64,000 nucleotides of DNA from Pacificoceanicola onchidii (GTDB lineage Bacteria; Pseudomonadota; Alphaproteobacteria; Rhodobacterales; Rhodobacteraceae), in assembly GCF_004804335.1 (NCBI RefSeq), contig NZ_SRXY01000001.1:496001-560000 (forward strand), given 5' to 3'. Position 1 is the first letter of the stretch. Each line of letters opens with the position of its first letter. The notes below the pieces were generated by a model. The model made no database searches. It was not told where the DNA came from and saw only the letters and a program-made list of their open reading frames with translations. Positions 35,906 through 47,744 of the stretch are shown one piece after another. The position numbers were made by a program, and so were the translations under genes.

Positions 35906-37243
35906 ATGTCTGGTATTCCGCACGACCATTATGAACCCAAGACCGGGATCGAGAAGTGGCTGAACAAGCGTCTTCCGATCGTTGGTCTCGTCTATGACAC
36001 CATCATGATCCCCACCCCCAAGAACCTGAACTGGTGGTGGATCTGGGGTATCGTTCTCGCCTACTGTCTGGTGCACATGATTGTCACCGGGATTGTGCTG
36101 GTGATGCACTACACCCCGCATGTGGATCTGGCCTTCGCCTCTGTCGAGCACATCATGCGCGACGTGAATGGCGGCTATATGATCCGCTATCTGCACGCAA
36201 ACGGCGCGTCGCTGTTCTTCGTTGCCGTCTACATCCACATCTTCCGCGGCCTCTACTACGGTTCCTACAAGGCACCCCGCGAAGTCACGTGGATTGTCGG
36301 CATGCTGATCTACCTGATGATGATGGGCACCGCCTTCATGGGCTACGTTCTGCCCTGGGGTCAGATGTCCTTCTGGGGCGCGACCGTTATCACCGGTCTG
36401 TTTGGCGCCATCCCGTTCATCGGTGAGCCGATCCAGACTTGGCTGCTCGGCGGGCCGGCGGTGGACAACGCCACGCTCAACCGCTTCTTCTCGCTGCACT
36501 ATCTGCTGCCCTTCGTGATCGCGGCTCTCGTCGCCATCCACATCTGGGCATTCCACACCACGGGCAACAACAACCCGACCGGTGTCGAAGTGCGTCGCAC
36601 CTCGAAAGCAGACGCAGAGAAAGACACCCTGCCCTTCTGGCCGTACTTCGTGATCAAGGATCTCTTTGCTCTCGTGGTCGTCCTCGCGGTGTTCTTTGCC
36701 ATCGTCGGCTTCATGCCGAACTACCTTGGCCACCCGGACAACTACATCGAAGCGAACCCGCTGGTGACGCCTGCGCACATCGTTCCGGAATGGTACTTCC
36801 TGCCGTTCTACGCGATCCTGCGTGCCTTCACCTCCGAGGTCTGGGTCGTTCAGATCGCCTCCTTCGTGACCGGCGGCATCATCGACGCGAAGTTCTTCGG
36901 TGTTCTGGCGATGTTCGGCGCGATCGCTGTCATGGCGCTGGCACCGTGGCTTGATACCTCCTCTGTCCGCTCGGCACGCTACCGTCCGATGCTGAAGTGG
37001 TGGTTCTGGCTTCTGGTCATCGACTTCATGGCCCTGATGTGGCTCGGTGCGATGCCCGCAGAAGAGCCCTACGCCTCCTTCTCGCTGATCGGGTCCGCCT
37101 ACTGGTTCGGCTACTTCCTCGTCATCCTGCCCCTCATGGGCGTGATCGAGAAGCCGCTGCAGACGCCGGACACCATCGAAGAAGACTTCAACGCAAAATA
37201 TGGCTCGTCCAAGGGTGACGCAGCCGGTACCCCGGCTGAGTAA
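35906..37243 (+). CDS. petB: Cytochrome b of cytochrome bc1
   Basis: This 445-residue protein has eight membrane helices. Haem ligand histidines are in HYTPHV...[24 protein letters not shown] and LHYLLPFV...HIWAFH. The Qo motif PEWYF is in [15 protein letters not shown]. It forms the quinone oxidation and reduction sites of complex III. It sits 12 bases after petA and 18 bases before petC. Confidence 0.98.
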   Translation: MSGIPHDHYEPKTGIEKWLNKRLPIVGLVYDTIMIPTPKNLNWWWIWGIVLAYCLVHMIVTGIVLVMHYTPHVDLAFASVEHIMRDVNGGYMIRYLHANGASLFFVAVYIHIFRGLYYGSYKAPREVTWIVGMLIYLMMMGTAFMGYVLPWGQMSFWGATVITGLFGAIPFIGEPIQTWLLGGPAVDNATLNRFFSLHYLLPFVIAALVAIHIWAFHTTGNNNPTGVEVRRTSKADAEKDTLPFWPYFVIKDLFALVVVLAVFFAIVGFMPNYLGHPDNYIEANPLVTPAHIVPEWYFLPFYAILRAFTSEVWVVQIASFVTGGIIDAKFFGVLAMFGAIAVMALAPWLDTSSVRSARYRPMLKWWFWLLVIDFMALMWLGAMPAEEPYASFSLIGSAYWFGYFLVILPLMGVIEKPLQTPDTIEEDFNAKYGSSKGDAAGTPAE

Positions 37244-37261
37244 TCGAAAGGACCGAATGAG

Positions 37262-38056
37262 ATGATCAAGAAACTCACACTCTCGGCCCTGACGGCCCTC
37301 TCCCTTTCCGCCAGCGGCGCTTATGCCGCTGGTGCGGCGGGGCACATCGAAGACTTCGCCTTCTCCTTTGAAGGCCCCTTCGGCACCTATGACCAGCACC
37401 AGCTGCAGCGTGGCCTTCAGGTCTACACCGAAGTCTGCGCCGCCTGCCACGGTCTGAAGTTCGTCCCGATCCGCTCCATGGCGGAAGAAGGCGGCCTTGG
37501 GTACTCCGAAGACGAAGTGCGCGCTTACGCGTCCCAGAACTTCGAAGTCTACGACGAAGAGCTGGAAGATTTCCGCCCGGCCCGTCCGGCGGATCACTTC
37601 CCGGAAAACACCGGCGCTGGCGCACCTGACCTGTCGCTGATGGCGAAGGCCCGTGCCGGTTTCCACGGCCCCTACGGCCTTGGGATCAACCAGTTCGTCA
37701 AGGGCATCGGTGGCGCGGAATACATCGCCTCCCTGCTCTCCGGCTACACCGGTGAGATCAAAGAAGAAGCAGGCACCACGCTGTATGAGAACACCGCCTT
37801 CCCGGGTGGCTGGATCTCCATGGCGCCGCCGCTGGAAGATGGTCTGGTCGAGTATTCCGACGGCCACTCCAACGATCTGCACCATCTGTCGGCAGACGTG
37901 TCTGCCTTCCTGATGTGGACAGCTGAGCCGAAGATGATGGCGCGCAAGCAGGCTGGTTTCACCGCCGTTCTGTTCCTCGTCGTGCTGTCGGTTCTGCTCT
38001 ACCTGACCAACAAACGGATCTGGAAGCCGATCAAGAAAAAGGCAAAGCAGGCCTGA
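37262..38056 (+). CDS. petC: Cytochrome c1 of cytochrome bc1
   Basis: A signal peptide (1-21) and the haem motif CAACH near residue 60 are followed by the axial Met region ISMAPPL. A C-terminal anchor ([17 protein letters not shown]) with a basic tail follows. The 264-residue size is as expected. It is the last petABC gene and is followed by a strong terminator. Confidence 0.98.
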   Translation: MIKKLTLSALTALSLSASGAYAAGAAGHIEDFAFSFEGPFGTYDQHQLQRGLQVYTEVCAACHGLKFVPIRSMAEEGGLGYSEDEVRAYASQNFEVYDEELEDFRPARPADHFPENTGAGAPDLSLMAKARAGFHGPYGLGINQFVKGIGGAEYIASLLSGYTGEIKEEAGTTLYENTAFPGGWISMAPPLEDGLVEYSDGHSNDLHHLSADVSAFLMWTAEPKMMARKQAGFTAVLFLVVLSVLLYLTNKRIWKPIKKKAKQA

Positions 38057-38080
38057 GCCTGATACGCCACTGAAAGTGAA

Positions 38081-38110
38081 AAGCCCCGCCAAACTGGCGG
38101 GGCTTTTTCT
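38081..38110 (+). terminator. Terminator after petC
   Basis: AAGCCCCGCC pairs with GGCGGGGCTT with a 5-base loop, followed by a T-rich stretch. It ends the petABC operon. Confidence 0.92.
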
Positions 38111-38152
38111 TTGGCCCTGTGCGCAACCAGACGTGTTGGCCGCGCCCGTGAA

Positions 38153-38175
38153 GTAGGCCGGGGTTTCACCCCGGC
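38153..38175. repeat. REP-like palindrome, copy 2
   Basis: GTAGGCCGGGGTTTCACCCCGGC differs from the copy at 34388 only at paired stem positions, so the hairpin is preserved by compensating changes. Its end overlaps the thiQ stop codon and last codons (minus strand). Confidence 0.75.
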
Positions 38176-38873
38176 TCCTGCCCAAGATAGGCGCGAAGAG
38201 CGGGGGGCGGATCATCGAAGAGTACCTTGGTCTCAACAGGCGCATGAACGCGGCCGCCATCCACGTAAACCACGCGGCGGGCAAACCGACGCGCATCTGA
38301 CGGGTCATGGCTGACCATCAGGACCAGAGCGCCGGAGACCTGCGCAACCTCCGTCACCGCGTCCAGCATCTCCTGCCGCAAAGCAGGGCCAAGCGCTGCG
38401 AAAGGCTCATCCAGCAAGATGATCGGTCGCGCCTGTAGGAGAACCCGTGCCAGAGCGCCGCGCGCCTGTTGTCCACCCGACAAGGCACCGGGCTTGCGAT
38501 TCCCCAGCCCCTCAAGCCCCATGGTTTTCAAGGCCGCTTCAACGCGGGCTGCTTCGTCCGGCGTAACCCGGCCACCATCCGGGCGCAGCGCCAAACCCAG
38601 GTTGCGGGCGAGAGTCAAATGCGGGAACAAGTTTTGATCCTGAAACAGCATGGACACAGGGCGCGCCTGCGGCGGCACATCACTCAAGCCTTGTCCCTGC
38701 CAGAGCACCTGCCCCGCATCCGGTTTTCGGAACCCTGCGATCACATCAAGCAGGGTGGATTTTCCTGCCCCGGACGGGCCAATAACCGCAATGGTCTCCC
38801 CCGGCTGAAGCGCGAAATCGCCCTCGAGCGCAAAACCGTCCAGCGCCAGACGCATGCCTTTGACCTCAAGCAC
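38166..38873 (-). CDS. thiQ: Thiamine ABC transporter ATPase
   Basis: This 235-residue ATPase has Walker A GPSGAGKST, signature LSGGQQARGALAR and Walker B IILLDEPFAAL. It drives thiamine uptake with ThiB and ThiP. Its start overlaps the thiP stop by 8 bases. The riboswitch-led order thiB-thiP-thiQ confirms the substrate. Confidence 0.95.
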   Translation of the reverse strand: MLEVKGMRLALDGFALEGDFALQPGETIAVIGPSGAGKSTLLDVIAGFRKPDAGQVLWQGQGLSDVPPQARPVSMLFQDQNLFPHLTLARNLGLALRPDGGRVTPDEAARVEAALKTMGLEGLGNRKPGALSGGQQARGALARVLLQARPIILLDEPFAALGPALRQEMLDAVTEVAQVSGALVLMVSHDPSDARRFARRVVYVDGGRVHAPVETKVLFDDPPPALRAYLGQEPG

Positions 38874-40368
38874 CCACGCGCCCTCCCCTATCCAAAATCC
38901 AGAAAAGCCCCAGGCTCAGACATAACAAAAGCAACGACGCCCCCGCCGCCGCCTCCATCTGGTATGAGCCCATCAGTCGGTAGACCTGCAGCGGCAGCGT
39001 CGCCCGGTCCGGATCGGCAAACAGGGCGATAACGCCCAGATCCCCCATCGCAAGCGCCGCGGTCAGCCCGGCTGCAAAGCCAAGCGGGCGGCGCAGGCGC
39101 GGCAAGAACACCAACCTCGTCCAGGCCCAGGGCGTCAGCCCAATCGTTTGTGCCAACCGACCAAAATCGGACCGGATCGCCTCCGCCTCCGGCCGCAGGA
39201 TCCGCAAGGCAAAGGGCAAAGCCATCAATGCGTTGACAAGCCCGGTCACGGGCAGAGCCATGCTGAACGGGTTCACAAAAGGACGCAGGATCAGGAATAG
39301 CCCGGTGCCGAGCACCAATGGAGACAGGGCAATCGAGGATAGAGCCAACAATTCCCCGCGCCGCGTGGCCAGTGGCAGCGCCCAGATCAGGCATAGGGTC
39401 GTTGATGCCACCGCCAGAAGCAGCGAATGCCCCGCCGCGCGCAGGGTGTCCGAACCCAAGAGCCACAGCCCCGGCAATCCGCGCAGGATCACCATGCCCA
39501 GCGGCAAGAGCAGGAAGACCGCCACCAGCCCGATCCAGAAGGCATCAAACCACAGGCCACGCGCGCCCCAATGCGGTGTCTGTCGATCAAGCCCCGCGCC
39601 GAACCCGCTCCCGAGAGACACCCGCCATGCCACCATCCCGGCCACCAACGCCATCCCCAGTTGAACCATCGCGAGCAGGGCCGCACGGCCAAGGTCAAAA
39701 TCGAACCGCATCGCCTGGTAGATTGCCAGTTCCACCGTGGTGGCGCGCGGCCCGCCGCCCAAAGTGAGCGCCACCGCAAACGACGTCAGGCAAATCACGA
39801 AAATCACAGCAAAGGCGCTCGGCAATACACGCCGGATCAAAGGCCATTCCAACACCAGAAACGTCGCGCGCGGTGTCAGGTTTAGCGAAGCTGCCAGCCG
39901 AAAACGTTCTGATGGAATGGCCAGCCAGCCTTGCAAAAGCATACGTGTCGCCAGCGGCAGATTAAAGAAAACGTGGGCCAACACCACGCCGTGGAGACCG
40001 TAAATATCAAATCGCGCAAGCCCCAGCGCGCCCAGCACTGTATTGACGAGTCCCGCCCCGCCGAACACCGCGAGAAGACCCATGACCGCCACGATCACCG
40101 GCAGAATGAAGGGCGCCCCCAGCAAGGCAACAAGAACGGCGCGCCCCGGAAACCGCCGCCGCGCCAGAGCGCGCGCAACGGGTACGGCAAACAGGCAACT
40201 GACTAGGGCAGAGAGGAAGGCTTGCCAAACGGTGAACCGAACCGCGTCCAGATCACCGGGCCGAAAGCTGCCAAACCCTTCGGCGCGCAGCAACACAACG
40301 GCAATCGGCCCCAGCGTCAGAAGCGCCAGGGCCGAGCCTGCAATTATTGCGAGAGCGCGCTGCGCCAT
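38866..40368 (-). CDS. thiP: Thiamine ABC transporter permease
   Basis: This 500-residue protein is two fused permease halves with about twelve hydrophobic segments, as in known ThiP. Each half holds an EAA-like loop near AASLNLTPRATFL and LAQTIGLTPWAW. It overlaps thiB by 25 bases and thiQ by 8 bases, so the three are one operon. Confidence 0.95.
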   Translation of the reverse strand: MAQRALAIIAGSALALLTLGPIAVVLLRAEGFGSFRPGDLDAVRFTVWQAFLSALVSCLFAVPVARALARRRFPGRAVLVALLGAPFILPVIVAVMGLLAVFGGAGLVNTVLGALGLARFDIYGLHGVVLAHVFFNLPLATRMLLQGWLAIPSERFRLAASLNLTPRATFLVLEWPLIRRVLPSAFAVIFVICLTSFAVALTLGGGPRATTVELAIYQAMRFDFDLGRAALLAMVQLGMALVAGMVAWRVSLGSGFGAGLDRQTPHWGARGLWFDAFWIGLVAVFLLLPLGMVILRGLPGLWLLGSDTLRAAGHSLLLAVASTTLCLIWALPLATRRGELLALSSIALSPLVLGTGLFLILRPFVNPFSMALPVTGLVNALMALPFALRILRPEAEAIRSDFGRLAQTIGLTPWAWTRLVFLPRLRRPLGFAAGLTAALAMGDLGVIALFADPDRATLPLQVYRLMGSYQMEAAAGASLLLLCLSLGLFWILDRGGRVGA

Positions 40369-41324
40369 GCTTCGATGGCCTCATCGCGAAGGGCCGCGGC
40401 CTCATCTTCGGAGTAGAACAGGACCTTTTCGGGCAGGTTGAGCTTCTGGAATCCTTCCGGCCATTTGGCCTGATCCAGCGCCGCCGGGATGGACCAGTTT
40501 CCGGTTGCGATCATGCCCTGGAAATCCTCGGTCAGAATGAAATCCATGAAGGATTGCGCCAGTTCCGGCTGATCGCTGGAAGCCACTTTGGCTGCCAGTT
40601 CAACCATGAAGTAATGGCCTTCCGGGAAAATCGCGGCCTTCTTGGTCTCATCACCTTCCGCGATGATGTGGTAAGCTGGCGAGGTGGTGTAGCTCAATAC
40701 CATGTCCGCTTCGCCGTCGGTGAACAGACCGTAGGATTCGGACCAACCACGCGTGACCGTGACAATCTTCGGCGCCAGCTTCGCCCATGCTTCGCCAGCC
40801 TTCTCGCCATAAACCGCCTGCACCCACAGAACGAGGGCGAGACCGGAAATGGACGAACGCGGATCCTGAATGACAAGGCGCAGGTCATCCGGCGCATTGA
40901 CGAGATCTTCGAAAGAAGCCGGCGGCGCGTCTACCTTTGTCGTGTCATAGATGAACGCCGTGTGGCCATAGTTGAACGGCAGGAAGACATCGTCGTTCCA
41001 GTCGAGCGGCAAGGTCAGCCCGGCCAGATCCGTGCCATGCGGGGCAAAGAGGCCGCTTTCGCGCGCTTTCTTGGTGACATCGGTGTTCAGACCGATCACC
41101 ACGTCGGCCTCGGTCCGCTCCCCTTCCAGCATCAGGCGTGGAAGCAGATCACCGGGCTTGAACTGAAGATCGCAGCCGCAGCGCGCTTCGAACAGTTCTT
41201 CGATTTTTGGTCCCGGCCCCCACTCAGAGGTGAAGTAGTCCGGGGCGTAAACAGTGAGAACGGCATCATCCGCCAGCGCGGCGCTGGCTGCAAACAATCC
41301 CGCTGCAAATGTGAGGGCCTTCAT
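40344..41324 (-). CDS. thiB: Thiamine-binding periplasmic protein
   Basis: This 326-residue protein has a signal peptide (1-18, ending ALA) and the thiamine-binding family blocks LTVYAPDYFTSEWGPGPKIE, VVIGLNTD and VTRGWSESYGLF. It delivers thiamine to ThiPQ. ATG 41324 is chosen over an upstream in-frame ATG because it begins the signal peptide. A TPP riboswitch precedes it. Confidence 0.95.
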   Translation of the reverse strand: MKALTFAAGLFAASAALADDAVLTVYAPDYFTSEWGPGPKIEELFEARCGCDLQFKPGDLLPRLMLEGERTEADVVIGLNTDVTKKARESGLFAPHGTDLAGLTLPLDWNDDVFLPFNYGHTAFIYDTTKVDAPPASFEDLVNAPDDLRLVIQDPRSSISGLALVLWVQAVYGEKAGEAWAKLAPKIVTVTRGWSESYGLFTDGEADMVLSYTTSPAYHIIAEGDETKKAAIFPEGHYFMVELAAKVASSDQPELAQSFMDFILTEDFQGMIATGNWSIPAALDQAKWPEGFQKLNLPEKVLFYSEDEAAALRDEAIEAWRSALSQ

Positions 41325-41381
41325 GGCGCGTCTCCTATCTGCGGCGAAAGGCAAGATAAGGGGCCAATAGAAGGCTGAGTC

Positions 41382-41481
41382 CCGACCTTCCCTCCGCCGG
41401 TGTTAACCGGTTCAGGTTCAACGGGTTGATGCGTTCACGCAAATCTCAGACGGATCAGGCTCCGACACCCCGAGGTAGGCG
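41382..41481 (-). promoter_or_regulatory. TPP riboswitch (THI element)
   Basis: Read on the minus strand, the region has the conserved THI boxes: CGGGGTGTCGGAG, CTGAGAT, ACCCGTTGAACCTGA and CCGGTTAACACCGGCGGAGG. These form the TPP-binding core. It lies about 60 bases upstream of thiB and turns expression off at high TPP. Confidence 0.96.
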
Positions 41482-41574
41482 GCAACCTAGGGCCAGGCGG
41501 CGACCGGTTCAAGCGTGAAATCGCTTGAGGGCGCGCGCGCCGTAGCCTAGGAGAACGGTCAAAGGAGAAAGCCC

Positions 41575-42681
41575 ATGAGCCTCAACAGTTTCGGACATCT
41601 CTTCCGCGTCACCACCTGGGGCGAAAGCCATGGGCCGGCGCTTGGCGCGACGGTTGACGGGTGCCCTCCGGGCGTTGAGATCGACGAAGCGATGCTTCAG
41701 CACTGGCTCGACAAGCGCAAACCCGGCCAGAACAAATACACCACGCAACGGCGCGAGCCGGACGCCGTGCGCATTTTGTCCGGGGTGTTTGAGGGCAAAA
41801 CAACTGGAACGCCGGTTCAGCTCATGATCGAGAACACGGACCAGCGGTCCAAGGACTATGGGGACATCGCCGAGAAGTTCCGCCCTGGTCATGCGGATAT
41901 CACCTACTGGCAGAAATACGGCATTCGGGATTATCGCGGTGGTGGGCGTTCCTCGGCGCGTGAAACCGCGGCGCGCGTCGCAGCGGGCGGCCTTGCAAGG
42001 GCGGCGCTTGAAACGTTGGCACCGGGCATCGAAATACAAGGCTACATGACCCAAATGGGGCCGCATGGCATCGAAGGGGCACGTGATCTGAGCCAGATCG
42101 AGGAAAACCCGTTTTGGGTGCCATCGGCGCAAACGGCAGAGACCTGGGCAGGCTACCTAGAAGAGCTCCGCAAGTCCGGGAACTCGGTCGGCGCAATCAT
42201 TGAAGTTGTTGCGCGCGGCGTGCCGTCCGGGCTTGGCGCACCGATTTACGGAAAACTCGATACAGATCTGACCGCTGCCATGATGTCCATTAACGCGGTC
42301 AAGGGCGTCGAAATCGGCGAAGGCATGGCTGCCGCCATGTTGACCGGTGAGGAAAACGCCGATGAAATTTTCATGGGGAACGACGGCAAGCCGGTCTACA
42401 GTTCAAATCACGCGGGCGGGATTCTGGGCGGGATTTCCACCGGGCAGGACATCGTTGTGCGCTTCGCGGTCAAACCGACCTCATCCATCCTCAAGACGCG
42501 GCAAACCATAACCAAGTCCGGTCAGCAAACCGAGATCATCACAAAAGGTCGTCACGACCCATGCGTCGGCATCCGCGCTGTACCGGTCGGAGAGGCAATG
42601 ATGGCCTGCGTCATTCTCGATCATTTGCTGCTGCATCGCGGCCAAATCGGAAACGCCGGCGGAAAAATCGGGCCTGCTTGA
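41575..42681 (+). CDS. aroC: Chorismate synthase
   Basis: This 368-residue enzyme converts EPSP to chorismate with reduced FMN. It begins [15 protein letters not shown] and holds [20 protein letters not shown], the family signature, and SGEM-type regions near [16 protein letters not shown] is 7 bases before the ATG. A terminator follows. Confidence 0.98.
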   Translation: MSLNSFGHLFRVTTWGESHGPALGATVDGCPPGVEIDEAMLQHWLDKRKPGQNKYTTQRREPDAVRILSGVFEGKTTGTPVQLMIENTDQRSKDYGDIAEKFRPGHADITYWQKYGIRDYRGGGRSSARETAARVAAGGLARAALETLAPGIEIQGYMTQMGPHGIEGARDLSQIEENPFWVPSAQTAETWAGYLEELRKSGNSVGAIIEVVARGVPSGLGAPIYGKLDTDLTAAMMSINAVKGVEIGEGMAAAMLTGEENADEIFMGNDGKPVYSSNHAGGILGGISTGQDIVVRFAVKPTSSILKTRQTITKSGQQTEIITKGRHDPCVGIRAVPVGEAMMACVILDHLLLHRGQIGNAGGKIGPA

Positions 42682-42711
42682 GTGACCATTTCTTTGCGCT
42701 TTGATACGAAA

Positions 42712-42742
42712 AGCACCCGAGTTATCTCGGGTGCTCTTTTTT
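42712..42742 (+). terminator. Terminator after aroC
   Basis: AGCACCCGAG pairs with CTCGGGTGCT around a TTAT loop, followed by a run of six T residues. It may also serve the converging chemoreceptor gene. Confidence 0.93.
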
Positions 42743-42758
42743 CTCGGCCAATGTCTTT

Positions 42759-44813
42759 TCAGAAATCACTCCACATGCTGTCGGGATCGTTTACAGCGAG
42801 CTGAGACGTGCGTGCGCTCATCCGAGGTGTGGGTTCAGCCCTTTCAGCAGACACTGTTTCCCATGTTGAAGTCGGTTCTCCCGCTGCTTCAGGCTCCAGT
42901 TCCACGAGCGGCTCCGGCGCAACTTCCAAGTCGCTTTCTCCATGCATGACAACGGGACGATCCACTTCGTCGACGCGGTCGAAGGCTCCCTGCTCCATGT
43001 CTTTCAGTGGACCACTTAAAATTCGATCTGCAGCACTGTCTTCCACAGTCGTGTCTCGCGTGTCTCCGGACGTTTCTGCCTTCGGCGTTTCGCCACCAGC
43101 AAAGTTGGCTAACAGCCCGGACAATCGTTCCGCTTCCTGGCTCAACTGTCCGCTCGCCGCTTCTGTTTCGTTGACCATCGCCGCGTTGTGTTGCGTTGTT
43201 TTATCCAGTTCGGCGACACCGACATTGATCTCCTGAACACCTTGGGCCTGCTGTTGTGCCGAGGCGGAGATATCTGCAACCAGGACAGAGACTTCGTTGA
43301 CGCTTGCGACGATGTCTTTCAATGTCACAGAGGTCTCTTCGACGAGACGCTCGCCAGCCGACACGTGTTCCGAACTGTTGGAGACCAGTTCTTTGATTTC
43401 GCTGGCCGACTCGGAAGCGCGTTGCGCAAGGCTGCGCACTTCGGAAGCAACGACGGCAAAGCCTTTCCCCGACTCTCCTGCGCGCGCAGCTTCAACCCCT
43501 GCGTTCAGCGCCAGAAGGTTGGTTTGAAACGCGATGTCGTCAATAACACCGATGATCTGAGTGATCTGCTCGGAGGACCGCGCGATGGACCCCATGGCCG
43601 ATTGCGCCCGCGCCATGACTTCGCCACCTCGTTCCGCCCTTTCGCGGCCAGCAATAACTTTTTGATCAGCGCTCTTCGCACGCTCGGCGGCGGACTGCAC
43701 GCTTTGAGACAGTTCTTCGAGGGCGGCGGCGCTCTCTTCCAGAGTGGCCGCCTGTAGCTCAGATCTGCGAGACATGTCGGAAGACATATTGGTCAGATCC
43801 ATGGCACTGCTCTGAACAGTGGCACTGCTTTGGCGGAGCTGGCCCACCAGCATTCTGAGACTCGCACTCAGATCATTGAAATCATTGCATAGCTCCACAT
43901 ACTCCGACCCCAGCTCCGACCAGTTTTCCGGTTCCAGCTGACGATCTGTCTTGCCGCTTTTGAGCGCGGACATGGCGCCACCCAACTGATCGAACAAATC
44001 AGACCGAGCCTGCTGCAGGGCGACTTCTTCGCGGTTCTTGCTTTCAGCGCTCGACAGACGATCGCGCAAGGCCGTCAGGTTTTTTGCCACCGAACCGAAC
44101 TCATCCTTGCGGGCACATCCGCTTACCTCTTTCGAGAAATCCATTTCCACGAGGTCCTGAACGGATCCGGCAAGCGCAAGGACTTGCTTGGTAATGATTT
44201 GCCCCAAGCCCAGCGACACAACAACGCCGATCCCAATGACCGAAAGACAAACGATCAAAAGCGTCGCGCGCGCACTTTCCATCAGCGCAGCATTGGCCAG
44301 CACAATTTCCTTGGCCGCTGTATCCGCCCGTTGCACGACAGCATCCAGTTCAATCATCGCGCTCCGCAAGGTCTGGTCCGCGCGATAGAACAAGTCCGCC
44401 CGCGATTCGATCGTGTTAGCCCCTTTCGCTTCCGCGCCGATCTGACGGACAAGCCCGAGTTGACCAGAAACCTGCGTCAGACCTTGCGCCCAATCCAGCG
44501 CACGCCAAGCTGCGGCCTCACTTCTTTCGAGTGCAGACGAAACTTTTCCGACTGTTTCGTCCACCGGCCCCCAAGGGGTTTTGGCATCTGTGGCAAAGCG
44601 CAGTAATTGCGTTTGTGCGAGGGCAATCGATGCTTCTGCTTTCAAAAGAAACACTTCTTGCTCGTAAACTTGCGCGAGATCCGTGGTGTTGCCGGCCAGT
44701 TTGCGCTCTGTCACCCAGGCCGTCGCAGCGACCGAAACCAGAGCGATGACCAAGATAAATGAAGACAGAAGCACCTGAAATCGAACAGGAAATCTACTAA
44801 GAAAAAGACTCAT
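42759..44813 (-). CDS. Methyl-accepting chemotaxis protein
   Basis: This 684-residue receptor has a first membrane segment (~10-35), a ~150-residue sensing domain, a second (~185-205), a HAMP domain and a long signalling coiled coil. The hairpin tip is [32 protein letters not shown]; the Gly-Val in place of Ala-Val is slightly unusual. ATG 44813 has AGGTG 4 bases upstream. No pentapeptide tail is visible. The ligand is unknown. Confidence 0.95.
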   Translation of the reverse strand: MSLFLSRFPVRFQVLLSSFILVIALVSVAATAWVTERKLAGNTTDLAQVYEQEVFLLKAEASIALAQTQLLRFATDAKTPWGPVDETVGKVSSALERSEAAAWRALDWAQGLTQVSGQLGLVRQIGAEAKGANTIESRADLFYRADQTLRSAMIELDAVVQRADTAAKEIVLANAALMESARATLLIVCLSVIGIGVVVSLGLGQIITKQVLALAGSVQDLVEMDFSKEVSGCARKDEFGSVAKNLTALRDRLSSAESKNREEVALQQARSDLFDQLGGAMSALKSGKTDRQLEPENWSELGSEYVELCNDFNDLSASLRMLVGQLRQSSATVQSSAMDLTNMSSDMSRRSELQAATLEESAAALEELSQSVQSAAERAKSADQKVIAGRERAERGGEVMARAQSAMGSIARSSEQITQIIGVIDDIAFQTNLLALNAGVEAARAGESGKGFAVVASEVRSLAQRASESASEIKELVSNSSEHVSAGERLVEETSVTLKDIVASVNEVSVLVADISASAQQQAQGVQEINVGVAELDKTTQHNAAMVNETEAASGQLSQEAERLSGLLANFAGGETPKAETSGDTRDTTVEDSAADRILSGPLKDMEQGAFDRVDEVDRPVVMHGESDLEVAPEPLVELEPEAAGEPTSTWETVSAERAEPTPRMSARTSQLAVNDPDSMWSDF

Positions 44814-44940
44814 TATACACCTCACGTCCCACAAGTGCCGTGGGGTCAACCACGTATCAACATGGTCTCTTATGGCGTCTGTTCGTTAAGAAGTTCTGGC
44901 GAAGCGCGAGAGGAAATCGCTAAAATTCAGAGGTTCAGCG

Positions 44941-45813
44941 TCACTGCCGAGCCGGCAGCTTGGACAGCTGAACGGCAAGAATACCACCCGCGATAATCGC
45001 AACGCCGACCATGTCGAGAAGTCGAAGCGTTTCTCCCAGGAAAACAGCGGCAATCGCGACGCCCAGAAACGGGTTGAGGAAGTGAAAGGTCGCCGCCCGA
45101 ACAGCCCCGATCCGATTGACCAGCAGGAACCAGACGAACGTCGCCGCAAGACCGGGAACAAGCGTGGTGTAGACAAAGGCAAGGATGAGTTTGACAGACC
45201 AGTCGATTTGCACGGTTTCGAGGCTCAGAGCGGCAGGCCAAAGCACGGCGCTGCCAACCAACATCTGCAGTCCCACAACCATCAGGAAGTTTCCGCCGCT
45301 CATGGCCCCCCGCAAAGCCAAGGTTGCTATGGTCAATGCCACGACGCCGATGACGCAAAGCGTGACCCCATAGGAATCAAATCCGCCGCCGAAACGCGCG
45401 CCCATGATGAGGGCAACGCCCGCAACACCCGCACAAAGCCCCAGAACGCTCAGAAACCGCAGTTTGTCCCCGAAGAACAGCCATCCGGCAAGTGCCACAA
45501 GCAGCGGCATTGTGGATGCAATAATGGCCGCCAGAGAGGCCTCTACCGTCTGCATCGCGACGAAGTTGAGCCCCAGATAGAGTGCGTTCTGACACACGCC
45601 AAAAACGATGGTGGCGCGCCATTGCGCCGGTGTCAGACGCCAGCTTTGTCCCATCGCGCGCGCGATCATGACCGCCAAAAGACCTGAAATCAGGAAGCGC
45701 AACGCCAGCGCAGACAAAGGCGGCGCGGCGGCGACGATGATCCGGGCCGACGTAAATGCCGACGACCACATGACCGCAAAAGCCAGACCCATCAGAAGCG
45801 CGCGAAATTCCAT
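44941..45813 (-). CDS. EamA-family (DMT) transporter
   Basis: This 290-residue protein has about ten hydrophobic segments in two EamA repeats (blocks ALYLGLNFVAMQTVEASLAA and ATFHFLNPFLGVAIAAVFLGE). It is a drug/metabolite exporter type with an unknown substrate. The gene stands alone. Confidence 0.92.
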   Translation of the reverse strand: MEFRALLMGLAFAVMWSSAFTSARIIVAAAPPLSALALRFLISGLLAVMIARAMGQSWRLTPAQWRATIVFGVCQNALYLGLNFVAMQTVEASLAAIIASTMPLLVALAGWLFFGDKLRFLSVLGLCAGVAGVALIMGARFGGGFDSYGVTLCVIGVVALTIATLALRGAMSGGNFLMVVGLQMLVGSAVLWPAALSLETVQIDWSVKLILAFVYTTLVPGLAATFVWFLLVNRIGAVRAATFHFLNPFLGVAIAAVFLGETLRLLDMVGVAIIAGGILAVQLSKLPARQ

Positions 45814-45955
45814 ACCGAAACCTGTAGACCGCTATCGGCACGAGGAAAACCGGATTCTGCGCCCAAGTTGGCCGACGCGCCATATGGGGCAGCAACGTTG
45901 CCCGAAACCGCTCTGCTTGTTAGGATTTCCTCATTCTTGCTGGAAGGACCAATCC

Positions 45956-46408
45956 ATGAAAACCACATTGTTTGCACTTGCGGCTTTGACCGCATCGCCG
46001 GCCATTGCGAACGTTGACGCATCAAACCCGGCGCGCCTTTACGATCTGCTTCGATCAGAGGGCTACGCCGTTGAGCTGGGTCGCGACTCTGTCGGAGATC
46101 CGAAAATCACAGCAAAATTCGAAGGGCGTACCTTTGCCGTCTTTTTCTACGATTGTACGGACAACGTGGCCTGCCGCACCATCCAGCTTCAGGTCGCCTA
46201 TGACATGTCTGACGGCATGGCGCTGGTCAAAGCCAACGAGTGGAACAGAAAAAAGCGCTACGCAACCGTGTACCTCGACGACGAAATGGATCCGTTTTTG
46301 CAGATGGACGTGAATCTCGACTACGGGGTCAGTGACGAAAACTTCGTAGACAACTTCAAGATGTTCACACGGCTGATTGGCGATTTCGAAGACTTCATTG
46401 ATTGGTAA
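45956..46408 (+). CDS. Exported YbjN-domain protein
   Basis: A signal peptide (1-18, ending AIA) is followed by a YbjN-like domain (about 25-150) with LLRSEGYAVELGRD and KANEWNRKKRYATVYLDDE, typical of the family. GGAAGGA is 7 bases before ATG 45956. The longer open frame upstream lies over the DMT gene and is rejected. The function is uncertain. Confidence 0.88.
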   Translation: MKTTLFALAALTASPAIANVDASNPARLYDLLRSEGYAVELGRDSVGDPKITAKFEGRTFAVFFYDCTDNVACRTIQLQVAYDMSDGMALVKANEWNRKKRYATVYLDDEMDPFLQMDVNLDYGVSDENFVDNFKMFTRLIGDFEDFIDW

Positions 46409-46439
46409 CGGCGAGGGGCGAACCGGCTGACCAAATACG

Positions 46440-46468
46440 AAAAAGCCCCGCCTGACACGCAGGCGGGG
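46440..46468 (-). terminator. Terminator after ccrM
   Basis: On the minus strand CCCCGCCT pairs with AGGCGGGG around a 7-base loop, followed by C and five T residues. It lies 71 bases beyond the ccrM stop. Confidence 0.88.
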
Positions 46469-46539
46469 AGAGTTGATGCCTTGGATGACACTCACAAGGC
46501 ACCGGCGGTGTTCTATGATTTCTTGAAACCCTTACGCCC

Positions 46540-47723
<1,184 letters not shown>

Positions 47724-47744
47724 GCGGTCAATTTCCTTTTTTAA

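Noticed and set aside
35303-38308. 1,001-codon minus-strand open frame across petABC
   Set aside because: It runs antisense over three certain genes and their gaps; it reflects codon bias with few stops on the opposite strand.
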